Positions 34,833 to 43,700 of a stretch of 64,000 nucleotides of DNA are shown here, piece by piece (position 1 is the stretch's first letter; the number at the start of each line of letters is the position of its first letter). Source of the DNA: Algibacter amylolyticus (lineage in GTDB: Bacteria > Bacteroidota > Bacteroidia > Flavobacteriales > Flavobacteriaceae). The notes under the pieces were generated by a model. That model was not told the DNA's origin. It made no database searches and worked only from the letters and a program-made list of their open reading frames with translations. The position numbers and the translations under genes are program-made. The stretch is taken from the NCBI RefSeq assembly GCF_014202225.1, contig NZ_JACHGE010000001.1, positions 849,320 through 913,319 on the forward strand, given 5' to 3'.

Positions 34833-36221
34833 TTACTTTGATAACTCGGTAAAATATTTGTAAAACAAAGGTATGGTTTCTATGCCTTTTAGGTAGTTCC
34901 AGACTCCAAAATGTTCGTTTGGCGAATGGATGGCGTCGCTGTCTAGACCAAAGCCCATTAAAATGGTTTTACTTTTTAACTCTTGCTCGAAAAGGGCAAC
35001 AATGGGTATGCTGCCTCCGCTACGTTGTGGTATTGGGGTTTTTCCGAAGGTGTCTTGGTAGGCTTTACTTGCAGCTTTGTAGCCTACACTATCGATTGGT
35101 GTTACGTAGCCTTGGCCGCCGTGGTGCGGAGTTACTTTTACGGTTACGCCTGGTGGGGCGATATTTTCGAAATGGGTTTTAAATAATTTTGTTATGTTTT
35201 GCCAGTCTTGGTTTGGGACTAAACGCATAGAAATTTTGGCGTAGGCTTTACTTGCAATAACGGTTTTGGCGCCTTCGCCGGTGTAACCACCCCAAATACC
35301 GTTAACGTCTAGTGTTGGGCGTATAGAATTGCGCTCGTTGGTGGTGTATCCGGCTTCGCCGTAAACCGCGTTAATATCTAAAGCTTTTTTATAAGTATCT
35401 AAATTGAATGGTGCTTTAGCCATTTCTGCACGTTCTTGTTGTGATAATTCTTCAACGTTATCGTAAAATCCAGGAATGCTTATATGATTGTTTTCGTCGT
35501 GAAGCGATGCAATCATTTTGGTTAAAATATTTATTGGATTTGCTACTGCGCCGCCATAAAGACCCGAGTGCAAATCGCGATTAGGACCTGTAACTTCTAC
35601 CTCGACATAGCTTAAGCCACGTAATCCGGTGGTTATGGATGGTACATCGTTAGCAATCATTCCGGTGTCGGAAATTAAAATAACGTCGTTTTTAAGTTTT
35701 TCGGTGTTGTTTTTTACAAAGGTTGCTAGGTTAGCGCTTCCTACTTCTTCTTCGCCCTCAATCATAAATTTAACGTTGCACGGCAGCTGGTTGGTAGCCG
35801 TCATGAATTCCATAGCTTTTACATGCATGTACATTTGCCCTTTGTCATCGCAGGCACCACGAGCAAAAATAGCGCCATCGGGATGTTTATCTGTTTTTTT
35901 AATTACGGGCTCGAAAGGTGGCGAGTCCCATAAATTTATAGGATCTGGTGGTTGCACATCATAATGGCCGTAAACTAAAATAGTGGGTAGGTTTTTATCA
36001 ATTATTTTTTGGGCATATACAATAGGGTAGCCCTCTGTTTTGGAAATTTCGACAGTATCGCAGCCTACTTTTTCTAGGCTATCCTTAATAGCATCGGCCG
36101 TTTTTAAAACATCTTTTTTATAAGCTTTATCTGCACTTATTGATGGAATTTTTAATAGATCGATTAATTCTGTTAAGAATCTTTCTTGGTGTTCTGCTAT
36201 GTAAGATTTGATTTGATTCAT
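34833..36221 (-). CDS. M20-family dipeptidase
   Basis: 462 aa cytoplasmic zinc metallopeptidase of the CNDP/DUG1-like M20 group. VYGHYDVQPPD (H86, D88), RGACDDKGQ with bridging Asp near 124 and EGEEEVGS (155-162, base E158) are the active-site motifs. A dimerisation insert and the final zinc His in SDAIHSPNEH complete it. It cleaves dipeptides. Stand-alone gene. Confidence 0.93.
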   Translation of the reverse strand: MNQIKSYIAEHQERFLTELIDLLKIPSISADKAYKKDVLKTADAIKDSLEKVGCDTVEISKTEGYPIVYAQKIIDKNLPTILVYGHYDVQPPDPINLWDSPPFEPVIKKTDKHPDGAIFARGACDDKGQMYMHVKAMEFMTATNQLPCNVKFMIEGEEEVGSANLATFVKNNTEKLKNDVILISDTGMIANDVPSITTGLRGLSYVEVEVTGPNRDLHSGLYGGAVANPINILTKMIASLHDENNHISIPGFYDNVEELSQQERAEMAKAPFNLDTYKKALDINAVYGEAGYTTNERNSIRPTLDVNGIWGGYTGEGAKTVIASKAYAKISMRLVPNQDWQNITKLFKTHFENIAPPGVTVKVTPHHGGQGYVTPIDSVGYKAASKAYQDTFGKTPIPQRSGGSIPIVALFEQELKSKTILMGFGLDSDAIHSPNEHFGVWNYLKGIETIPLFYKYFTELSK

Positions 36222-36282
36222 TGAAAATTTTATGTGGATATAATCAAAAGTATAAAAAAGAAAGTTTTTTGGCCCTATAAAG

Positions 36283-36312
36283 TTTGCAATTTAAAAATGT
36301 TGTTTATATTTG
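36283..36312 (+). promoter_or_regulatory. Promoter of tRNA-Leu
   Basis: TTTG at 36283-36286, an 18-bp spacer and TATATTTG at 36305-36312: a full Bacteroidota consensus. The tRNA starts 11 bp later. Confidence 0.85.
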
Positions 36313-36322
36313 CAATCCTTTT

Positions 36323-36404
36323 GCGGGCGTGGTGGAATTGGTAGACACGCTAGACTTAGGATCTAGTGCAGCAATGTGTGGGAGTTCGAGTCTCCCCGCC
36401 CGCA
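36323..36404 (+). tRNA. tRNA-Leu (anticodon TAG)
   Basis: 82-nt class II tRNA. Acceptor GCGGGCG (36323-36329) pairs with CGCCCGC (36397-36403), discriminator A at 36404. Anticodon TAG at 36357-36359 reads CUN codons. The variable arm is short and the T arm has GAGTTCGAGTC. Its 3' end faces the pectin locus. Confidence 0.97.
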
Positions 36405-36405
36405 C

Positions 36406-36435
36406 AAAAGTCGAAGATTTATCTTCGACTTTTTT
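36406..36435 (+). terminator. Terminator after tRNA-Leu
   Basis: Perfect 12-bp stem AAAAGTCGAAGA / TCTTCGACTTTT with a TTTA loop and a T tail. Confidence 0.9.
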
Positions 36436-36557
36436 CGTTTATACTAGTTGATGGTTTTCTTAAAACGGGAGGTTTTTGGGGTGCAAGTTTTATTTTAGGT
36501 TAATGTAGAGTGTAGCTAGTTCTCCAACTCCGCATATTGTACATTTACTAAGTTGCA

Positions 36558-37667
36558 TTACTCTTTTTTCTTAGAAAGTACGCTATCATATTTTAACTTC
36601 CATTCTGGATATTTTTCTAATACTTTGCTTGGTTGATTGGTGTACCATCCGTAACCATTTCTGCGTTCTTCTCCAATTTCTGCTAAAGTGGCTTTTTTTA
36701 TACCGTCTCTATCGCAGAAAAAGGGCGTGTTATTTTCTAAATCCATAAAACGTGCCCAAAGTGGTGGTGCCTTTTCATCTTGTATTATGGTCCTGCTAAT
36801 CGTTTTGCCTGCTTCGTTATAAATGCGTTCTTGTTTAATGCCTTTTAGTTTTACTTTTTCAAACCAAATACAGGCGCTGTTAATAGAATTTATAATGTCT
36901 GTTGAAGGGTTTTCAATGTCCATTAGCAATAAAACAATTCCGGCCGATTCTTGACCACTTAGCGAAGGGAGTTCGTAGGCCCTTGCTTTTGTGGGTAGCA
37001 TGGTGTTCTCGTCGTGTTGCGCACACCAACTTGTTAATACACCATGTTGTTTGTATTGGGTTTTAATAATACAGTCTATACCTTTTTTAAAGGCAATTTT
37101 AGACTTATTAATTATGTTCTTAGATGGTTTTATTGAAAAATAATCTGTGGTGTCTTTAATTTCTTTTAGAACATTTAAAATGTTTACCATAGAATCGTCA
37201 TTATAAGTAATATGCGTATAGTATCCTTTTCTTAAGGGATAATATTGGGGCCAACCACCATTGTCGTATTGGGCTTCTAAAATGTAATTTAAACCCGCAA
37301 GAAATGCTTTTTTATATCTTTCGTCTGGCACTTGGCGGTAGATTTTTGATAAAAATAACATCTCTTGGTAAGTCGCGCCATTATCGGTTGTACATCCTTT
37401 AGTACTATTTTTAAGATTTATTAATGCCTTTTTCTCTTCAATGGAAAGTGGTTTTTGCATTTGGATGTTTTTTTGCCATCCTCCGATATTACGTTGGTAA
37501 AGCAACACGTTTTCTGCTATGTCTTTGGCTTCTTGGTTAGCGAACCATGAGCCTTCATCCATATTGGTTATTTTTCTCCAAGATTTTTCGTGTACTTGAG
37601 CTTTAACAGTTAGGGTTACAGCACAGACAAGAAATAGTGTTAGTATGTTTTTTTTAAAATAATTCAT
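36558..37667 (-). CDS. Pectate lyase, family PL10
   Basis: 369 aa with a signal peptide ending VKAQ near residue 24; secreted or periplasmic. NIGGWQKNI (about 60-68), STKGCTTDNGATYQEM (about 88-103), YDNGGWPQYYPL (about 135-146) and HITYNDDSMVNIL (about 153-165) are hallmarks of PL10 (alpha/alpha-barrel pectate lyase). It cleaves polygalacturonate by beta-elimination with calcium, leaving 4,5-unsaturated ends, the substrate later used by GH105. It lies on the opposite strand to most of the locus, with its own operator-bearing promoter. Confidence 0.93.
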   Translation of the reverse strand: MNYFKKNILTLFLVCAVTLTVKAQVHEKSWRKITNMDEGSWFANQEAKDIAENVLLYQRNIGGWQKNIQMQKPLSIEEKKALINLKNSTKGCTTDNGATYQEMLFLSKIYRQVPDERYKKAFLAGLNYILEAQYDNGGWPQYYPLRKGYYTHITYNDDSMVNILNVLKEIKDTTDYFSIKPSKNIINKSKIAFKKGIDCIIKTQYKQHGVLTSWCAQHDENTMLPTKARAYELPSLSGQESAGIVLLLMDIENPSTDIINSINSACIWFEKVKLKGIKQERIYNEAGKTISRTIIQDEKAPPLWARFMDLENNTPFFCDRDGIKKATLAEIGEERRNGYGWYTNQPSKVLEKYPEWKLKYDSVLSKKKE

Positions 37668-37696
37668 GTTAACTTGTTTTTTAATAATTGGTCATG

Positions 37697-37741
37697 TGTT
37701 ATCGATTGCATAAATATATAGGTTTATGGATAATTTAGGCA
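37697..37741 (-). promoter_or_regulatory. Promoter and operator of the PL10 gene
   Basis: On the minus strand: TTG (about 37740), 21-bp spacer, TATATTTA (37718-37711), then directly TGCAATCGATAACA (37710-37697), a 12/14 match to TGTAATCGATTACA. Same arrangement as the two SusC promoters: the operator begins right after the -7 box. The start codon is 29 bp downstream. Confidence 0.7.
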
Positions 37742-37809
37742 AAAGCTTTAATAATTTATCAATAGTAGTAACGTTTAATTAGGTGGTTTTATTCTCTAGA
37801 TCACTTCCT

Positions 37810-39282
37810 CTAAAGACGTATAACTGGTTTTATACCATTTAAATAAACTTCTAACATCGGGTATCCATCTGGTCCAATTATGTTTCTATCACTAGGGTCT
37901 TTAGGGTTTAGGCCGTTTTTAATTTCCCATTTGTCTGGCATACCATCTTTATCGGTATCAGTAGGCGCAGACGTGCTTTTTAGTTCTGGCCAGCCGCCAA
38001 CGTCATTTGGTGTATCAATTATTCCGGAGTTTTTGGTTGGATCTGGTACATCCTTTTTTTGTTTATAGGTAGTACCTTCAAAAGTAGCAACACCTTTACG
38101 CACATCGTTTACAATACGGGTATCTACTGCATCCCTTTTAGGTAATGTTGCTCCCGCATTATTTAATACTAATTTATATGCTTCTTGTGCCGTGTGTTGC
38201 TTTATGGCCATGGCAGGCCAAGGTTTACCGCTTTTTAATATCTCAATGTCTGAGTTACCACCTTGAGGTTGTACACCACCATCCCAATTATTGGCAGAAA
38301 CTACTGGGTTGCGTTCCATAAAATTTTCTGCTACATACCAAGTCCCGTAATCGGTGGTAACATCGCGTCGCGATGGGCTTACAATTCTGTACTGCACGTT
38401 CCCTAGTGCAGTTGCAGGTCCTGGCTTATAATAATTAGCAACCATATTAATATTGCTAAATGAAAATTCGGGATTTACTGTACCATCATTATTTTTTTGT
38501 TGGTTTTCGCCGCCATAAGCACTTTGGTAGCCCCAATTGTAAATCACGTTGTTTCTATAATCGGTATTTCCAGAACCTGATGCAAAACGTACGTTTCTGC
38601 TTGAATGATGTGCCAGTAAATTGTGATGGTACGTGCTGTAGTTAGAGCCCCAAATACCACCAAATCCATGAATACCTTTAATGTGATTAGAGTTAAATAA
38701 GCTCTCTGAAATGATACACCATTGTACAGTTACGTTTTTGCAGTGGTATATAGACATGGTTTCATCTACACTCCAACTAGCGGAAACGTGATCTAGAATT
38801 AAATTGTTTACAAACCGACTTGAAATGGCGTCGGAATCAGAGCCAGACTCATTTCCAAACCGCACCTTTATGTACCTAATAATGACGTGGTCTGCTTCGA
38901 TAATTAAAGGCCATTTTCTAATACAAATACCATCACCCGGTGCAGTTTGGCCAGCGATAGTGATAAAAGGGTGCTTAATTCTTAAAGGGCTTTCTAATGT
39001 TATAGTGCCAGAAACTTTAAAAACTACTGTTCTGGGTTCCGGAGCTTCAATAGCTGCTCTTAAACTTCCTTCGCCACCATCATTTAAATTGGTAACCTCA
39101 TAGACCTCACCACCACGACCGCCTTTGGCATATTTACCATAACCTTCGGCGGTTGGAAATGCCAATTGTGAAACATTGGAAATAGCGTTATTGGAGGTTG
39201 TATTTACCGGTTTATTAATTTGCTTGCTCGAAGCGCATCCTATTATTATGGACAACACCATAGTAAAAATTGTTTTTCTCAT
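37810..39282 (-). CDS. Pectate lyase, family PL1, lipoprotein
   Basis: About 490 aa. I take ATG at 39282 because it gives a clean lipoprotein signal (MRKTIFTMVLSIIIGC); a longer frame to 39318 only adds 12 residues before it. The mature enzyme starts the family block AFPTAEGYGKYAKGGRGG, then a right-handed beta-helix with FITIAGQTAPGDGICIRKWP and an HSSRNVRFA strand, and ends with an acidic DTDKDGMPDKWE calcium-binding repeat. Surface-anchored endo-lyase on polygalacturonate. Followed downstream (same strand) by the PL10 gene after about 140 bp. Confidence 0.92.
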   Translation of the reverse strand: MRKTIFTMVLSIIIGCASSKQINKPVNTTSNNAISNVSQLAFPTAEGYGKYAKGGRGGEVYEVTNLNDGGEGSLRAAIEAPEPRTVVFKVSGTITLESPLRIKHPFITIAGQTAPGDGICIRKWPLIIEADHVIIRYIKVRFGNESGSDSDAISSRFVNNLILDHVSASWSVDETMSIYHCKNVTVQWCIISESLFNSNHIKGIHGFGGIWGSNYSTYHHNLLAHHSSRNVRFASGSGNTDYRNNVIYNWGYQSAYGGENQQKNNDGTVNPEFSFSNINMVANYYKPGPATALGNVQYRIVSPSRRDVTTDYGTWYVAENFMERNPVVSANNWDGGVQPQGGNSDIEILKSGKPWPAMAIKQHTAQEAYKLVLNNAGATLPKRDAVDTRIVNDVRKGVATFEGTTYKQKKDVPDPTKNSGIIDTPNDVGGWPELKSTSAPTDTDKDGMPDKWEIKNGLNPKDPSDRNIIGPDGYPMLEVYLNGIKPVIRL

Positions 39283-39861
39283 TGGTTTATATTGTTTAGT
39301 TTCTATTTGGATATTCATCCTTTAATTGGTACGCTAATAGTAGGTTCGCATGTAAATGAGGCTATGTATTTTAATTAGAAAGTATAAGCTAGTAGGTTCT
39401 ATTAAGCTTCAATACCATAAATGAATCTATTGGTACAAATTTTATTTAATCTTGTTATATGTTTAATTTTCAGATTTAATAATATATAAGGAGGTTTAAT
39501 TACATGTGCTATGGAATTTGCCAGCGCAGAAATAAAAAGGATCCCTTTATTACAGGATTTTTAAGGTTAAATATTTAAGTTAGTTTTTATTGAGTATTAG
39601 GGTTTTTAAAGATGATTTTTTTTTTTATAAATAGCTGGGGAAATAGAACTACCTTTTTTATAGTTTATGGATTATCTGTATTGTATACTTGCTCACAAAA
39701 AATGCTTGCAGCTATTTTAGCCATCTCAGTATGAGATTGATTTTAATACTCCATAAACGGCGCTGCTTTAATATCTAGCTTTTTGGTATGCCGTAAATAG
39801 TAGTTTTTTATCCATTAATAATAGAGTAGTATGTAATGCTTTAATAACTAAGATTTAGTAA

Positions 39862-39875
39862 TGGTATCGATTACA
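39862..39875 (+). promoter_or_regulatory. Auxiliary operator upstream of the SusC1 operon
   Basis: TGGTATCGATTACA, 12 of 14 matches to TGTAATCGATTACA. It is centred 143 bp upstream of the main operator. No -7 box precedes it. Confidence 0.6.
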
Positions 39876-39973
39876 TTATCTATTATTAAGAGTATAAATA
39901 TAATCCTAAAAAAGACAAATTGGCTAGAATTAAACCTTTTATTAACATAATATTAAGGAATTTAGTCTTTTTT

Positions 39974-40018
39974 TTGTTTTTTACGAGATAATTTATTAGT
40001 TTCGTGTAATCGATTACA
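39974..40018 (+). promoter_or_regulatory. Promoter and main operator of the SusC1 operon
   Basis: TTG at 39974-39976, 20-bp spacer, TAGTTTCG at 39997-40004 (near-consensus -7), followed at once by the perfect 14-bp palindrome TGTAATCGATTACA (40005-40018), which would cover the transcription start. A LacI-type dyad with a central CG: repression by roadblock is the natural reading. Confidence 0.75.
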
Positions 40019-40080
40019 TTTTTAAATGTTTTGTTAAAGGGTGTTTTTTTTAATAATATGGTTATAATTGTTTAGTTTTT

Positions 40081-40516
40081 ATGAGATATTTAGAAATTTC
40101 TACTCAGATTTTGAATCGGCTGGCGAGCTTTAAAATACTTTGCCTTCTTGGTGTGTTTGTTTTTTGTTTTGGGTGTAAAGGTCATATAGGTAATAATACT
40201 GCTGTTACTATCAAAAAAAAATGGACTTGGGAAACCATACAACAAATTGTTGATGGTTTTGAGGTGTCTAAATTTCAAGATAATTCTTTGAATTACGATG
40301 CAATTTCCAATAATCCTGATGCATTTAAAAAAGCTATTCAAAATTGTTTTGTAAGTGGCAGAGGAAGAGTTGATGTGTCATCCGGAAAGTTATATACGGG
40401 TCTAATAAATTTAAAAAGTAAAGTAAATTTTCATATTTTCTTTGGAAAATGTTTCGAAAATTCAATTTGTTAATGCTAAAATTAATGGATTGCTGGTAGA
40501 GAGTATAAATAACTAA
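40081..40516 (+). pseudogene. Remnant of a GH28 polygalacturonase gene (internal deletion plus frameshift)
   Basis: An open frame of 130 residues starts with a lipoprotein signal (FCFGC) and then matches the start of the intact GH28 at 59588. Its residues FKKAIQNCFVSGRGR.VDVSSGKLYTGLINLKSKVNFHI correspond to AIKKAIGACNESGGGKVVIPPGKFLTGAIYLKSNVNLHL. Near 40440 the frame breaks; the +1 frame then gives SLENVSKIQFVNAKINGLLV, the typical GH28 C-terminal strand, ending in TAA at 40514-40516. About 300 central residues with the whole active site are gone. It lies in the leader of the SusC1 operon. Confidence 0.8.
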
Positions 40517-40557
40517 AACTAATAAATAATAACTAATCTGAATTAAAAACTTAAATT

Positions 40558-43500
40558 ATGAACATTAAACTTTTATTTAGGAAATCAATAAAATTGTGTT
40601 GCACAGTTTTTCTTTTTCTGGGCGTGCTCATGGGTAATAAAATGTATGCACAAGATAAAACAATTCCAATAAGTGGAACTATTACAGATCAATCTGGGCA
40701 GCCCATACCGGGAGTTAATATTTTGGAACAGGGTACTACAAATGGAACAGTAACAGATTTTGACGGTAAGTATGCCTTTAAAGTTGCAAGTAAAAATTCT
40801 GTGTTAGTAATTAGCTATGTTGGATTTGAAACTCAAATAATTAATGTAGAAGGAAAAAGCGTTATTGATATATCGCTTAGTGATGATTTAGCAGCGCTAG
40901 ATGAGGTTGTGGTGGTAGGATATGGTTCTGTTAAGAAAAAAGATTTAACGGGAGCTGTAAATACTATAAGCGCTTCCGATGTTACAGATAGAAATGTTAC
41001 TAGTCCGCTAGAAGCCATTCAAGGTAATGTGCCAGGTGTTCAAATATCATCTTCAACAGGTCGTATTGGCGATGGTTTCGATATTACTATTAGGGGATCT
41101 AATTCTCTTCTTAGTAATACAGGACCTTTGTACGTTGTAGATGGGGTGCCTACCGATGATATTTCGTTTTTAAATCCGCAAGATATCTCAAGAATGGATA
41201 TTTTAAAAGATGCATCTTCGGCAGCTATTTATGGTTCTAGAGGAGCAAGCGGTGTTGTAATTATTACTACAAAAAGTGGTTCTACAGCAAAATCTGGAAT
41301 GAATGTGTCTTACGATACTTCGTACGGTACAAAAGAAGTTGCCAGATTACCTAAAATGATGAGTGGCGACAAATGGTGGTATTACCATGAATCTGCATAT
41401 TTAGCAACAACTAATGGAGGTAATAATGATACCACAACGCCAGAAATGTTGCAAGCATCTGTTATTGGTACTGCTAATGCTGTTTTAGCACAAAGAGTAG
41501 CAGAAAATAACACGTTTGATTGGTATGATGCTGTGTTGGAAAGTGGCCAACAAACAAATAATTATTTAAATATTTCTGGTAGAGCAGATAACGGATTAGG
41601 CTATAACCTAGGCTTAGGTTTGCAAACCGAAACGGGTAATATACCAAACGAGTCCATTGATAAATATACACTTAAGGCGGGGTTAAATCATAAATTTAAT
41701 GAGAAGTTTGCAACAGGGGTAAATGTTACTATTGCTAGAACAGACGAAGAGTTAGGTAGTGATGTGGCCATGCGTGAGGCATTTAGGCTAAATCCATTCT
41801 TATCTCCTTGGGCAGTAGACGATAACGGAGACGAAATTATTGGTGAGTATTTTGAGCAACCAGGTAAATTAACAACGCCAAGCGATCCTAATAGTTTTGT
41901 AATTAATAAAACAAGTACATACAATCCGCTTTTAGAAATAGCAAATAGTTCCGATCAAATTAAAAAATGGAGAACATTAGCAAATGTGTTTTTTGAATAT
42001 AAACCTTTAGAATGGTTAACTTTAAAAACAACCTACTCTGGTAATTACAATAATAATAGAAGAGGTAAGTATTGGGGTATTTTAACAAATACTGGTATTA
42101 GTAATCAAAACTTAGCGTCTTCAGAAATTGCTAATAGCCAAAACTTTAACTACACTTGGGATAATCAGTTTAATATAAATTATACCGTAAAAGAAGATCA
42201 TGTTTTTAACTTTTTAGGCTTGCAAAGTATATTTTCTAACGAAACAGAAAGTTCATTCTTAAGTTCATTAAGACAGCCTTTTGAAACTGGTTTTCATAAC
42301 GTAGGTTCGGGAGATTCAGGTACTTATAACTTAGGGTCTAATTACATTAAAAAGACGTTAAATTCTTATGCAGTGCGTTTAAATTATGCCTTTAAAGATA
42401 AATATTTATTAACGGTATCTAATAGGTGGGATGGTTCTTCCGTGTTATCCGAAGGTAATAAATGGGAGTCCTTTCCTTCTGTAAGTGCGGCTTGGAAAAT
42501 TAATGAGGAAAGTTTCTTAAGCGATAGCAACACCATATCTAGTTTAAAATTAAGAGCAAGTTTAGGATATACAGGAAATGATAGTGTAGATGCTTACTCT
42601 ACCTTAAACGGCTTAAACCAACAAAGGTATTACGATTTTAACGGTACTAATGCAAATGGTTGGTTAGCCGCAACTTTGGCTAATAGCGAATTAACTTGGG
42701 AAAAAACAAGAGAATTAAACTTTGGTTTAGATTTTGGATTGTTAAACAATAGAATTACCGGAAGTTTAGATGTGTATGATAGATTGTCTGAAGACTTAAT
42801 CTATCAACAAACACTACCATACGAATCGGGTTGGGAATCGACCTTTGCAAACGTAGGCTCTGTTAGTAATAAAGGTGTTGAGGTTTTATTAAGCACTAAA
42901 AATATTAAAACCGATAACATATCTTGGGAAACCACTTTTACTTTTACTAAAAACACCAATAAATTAGAGTCTATTTATGGGCAAAGTGAAGTGAGCGATA
43001 TAGGTAATAATTTACATTTAGGCGAGTCTTTAAACTCCTATTATAACTATGTGTTTGATGGTATATGGCAACCAGAGGAAGAAGCCGAAGCAGCTTCATA
43101 TGGTCAAACGCCAGGGCAAGCAAAAGTTAAAGATTTAAATGGCGATGGTGAAATAAATGCTAATGACGATAGACGCATTATTGGTAACTCAGATCCAAGT
43201 TGGTCTGGAGCCATTACTTCAAACTTAAGAGTTGGTAATTTCGATTTTGCTATTTCTGCATTTACAAATCAAGGCGTACTAGCGTTTAGTGAATTTCATC
43301 AAAACTTCACAGATGTAAGAGATAGAGGGCGTCAAAAATTAGATATTGCAGATTGGTATATACCAGAAAATGGAGCAGGTGTTCCGGCGCAGTATTCAAA
43401 TTCGTATCCTCAGCCACGTAACGGAGGTACATATTGGAGAAATGATAAGGTTGGTTATTATAGAGATGCTTCATTTATTAAAATTAAAAATATCACATTG

Positions 43501-43689
43501 GGTTATACTCTAGGAGATAACATTATCGATAAACTAAAAATGAAGAGGTGTAGAATATATGCCAATGTATTAAACCCATTTGTAATATCAGATTATGATG
43601 GTTATGATCCAGAATGGGCTGCAGCAGGTTATAATATTGCTCGTGTAAGTTCTATTACGTACCAACTAGGTTTAAGTTTAACTTTTTAA
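40558..43689 (+). CDS. SusC-family TonB-dependent outer-membrane transporter (first pair)
   Basis: 1043 aa. Signal peptide ending MYAQ near residue 31, a carboxypeptidase-like N domain (ISGTITDQSGQPIPGVNIL, about 36-55), TonB-box/plug region (VVVGYGSVKKKDLTGAV near 118-134, plug to about 240) and a 22-strand barrel ending YQLGLSLTF. It imports glycan oligomers across the outer membrane using TonB. Paired with SusD at 43701 (11-bp gap). Located in the pectin locus, so oligogalacturonides are the likely cargo. Confidence 0.95.
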   Translation: MNIKLLFRKSIKLCCTVFLFLGVLMGNKMYAQDKTIPISGTITDQSGQPIPGVNILEQGTTNGTVTDFDGKYAFKVASKNSVLVISYVGFETQIINVEGKSVIDISLSDDLAALDEVVVVGYGSVKKKDLTGAVNTISASDVTDRNVTSPLEAIQGNVPGVQISSSTGRIGDGFDITIRGSNSLLSNTGPLYVVDGVPTDDISFLNPQDISRMDILKDASSAAIYGSRGASGVVIITTKSGSTAKSGMNVSYDTSYGTKEVARLPKMMSGDKWWYYHESAYLATTNGGNNDTTTPEMLQASVIGTANAVLAQRVAENNTFDWYDAVLESGQQTNNYLNISGRADNGLGYNLGLGLQTETGNIPNESIDKYTLKAGLNHKFNEKFATGVNVTIARTDEELGSDVAMREAFRLNPFLSPWAVDDNGDEIIGEYFEQPGKLTTPSDPNSFVINKTSTYNPLLEIANSSDQIKKWRTLANVFFEYKPLEWLTLKTTYSGNYNNNRRGKYWGILTNTGISNQNLASSEIANSQNFNYTWDNQFNINYTVKEDHVFNFLGLQSIFSNETESSFLSSLRQPFETGFHNVGSGDSGTYNLGSNYIKKTLNSYAVRLNYAFKDKYLLTVSNRWDGSSVLSEGNKWESFPSVSAAWKINEESFLSDSNTISSLKLRASLGYTGNDSVDAYSTLNGLNQQRYYDFNGTNANGWLAATLANSELTWEKTRELNFGLDFGLLNNRITGSLDVYDRLSEDLIYQQTLPYESGWESTFANVGSVSNKGVEVLLSTKNIKTDNISWETTFTFTKNTNKLESIYGQSEVSDIGNNLHLGESLNSYYNYVFDGIWQPEEEAEAASYGQTPGQAKVKDLNGDGEINANDDRRIIGNSDPSWSGAITSNLRVGNFDFAISAFTNQGVLAFSEFHQNFTDVRDRGRQKLDIADWYIPENGAGVPAQYSNSYPQPRNGGTYWRNDKVGYYRDASFIKIKNITLGYTLGDNIIDKLKMKRCRIYANVLNPFVISDYDGYDPEWAAAGYNIARVSSITYQLGLSLTF

Positions 43690-43700
43690 AGAAAAGCAAA

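Larger units (their letters stand above)
39283..40080. other. 798-bp divergent control region between PL1 and the SusC1 operon
   Basis: Contains the main and auxiliary operators for the SusC1 operon (see the two operator entries). No convincing promoter for the PL1 gene was found. A 24-codon frame at 39504 behind an AGGAGG is discussed under rejected items. The rest is AT-rich with no clear feature. Confidence 0.6.

Noticed and set aside
34919-35186. Two plus-strand frames opposite the M20 dipeptidase
   Set aside because: They lie antisense to the active-site-bearing peptidase and have skewed composition (Leu/Arg/Trp-rich) without homology.
39504-39578. 24-codon frame behind a near-perfect AGGAGG at 39490
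   Set aside because: Bacteroidota rarely rely on this signal, the peptide has no signal or motif, and no promoter is visible. A leader peptide cannot be excluded.
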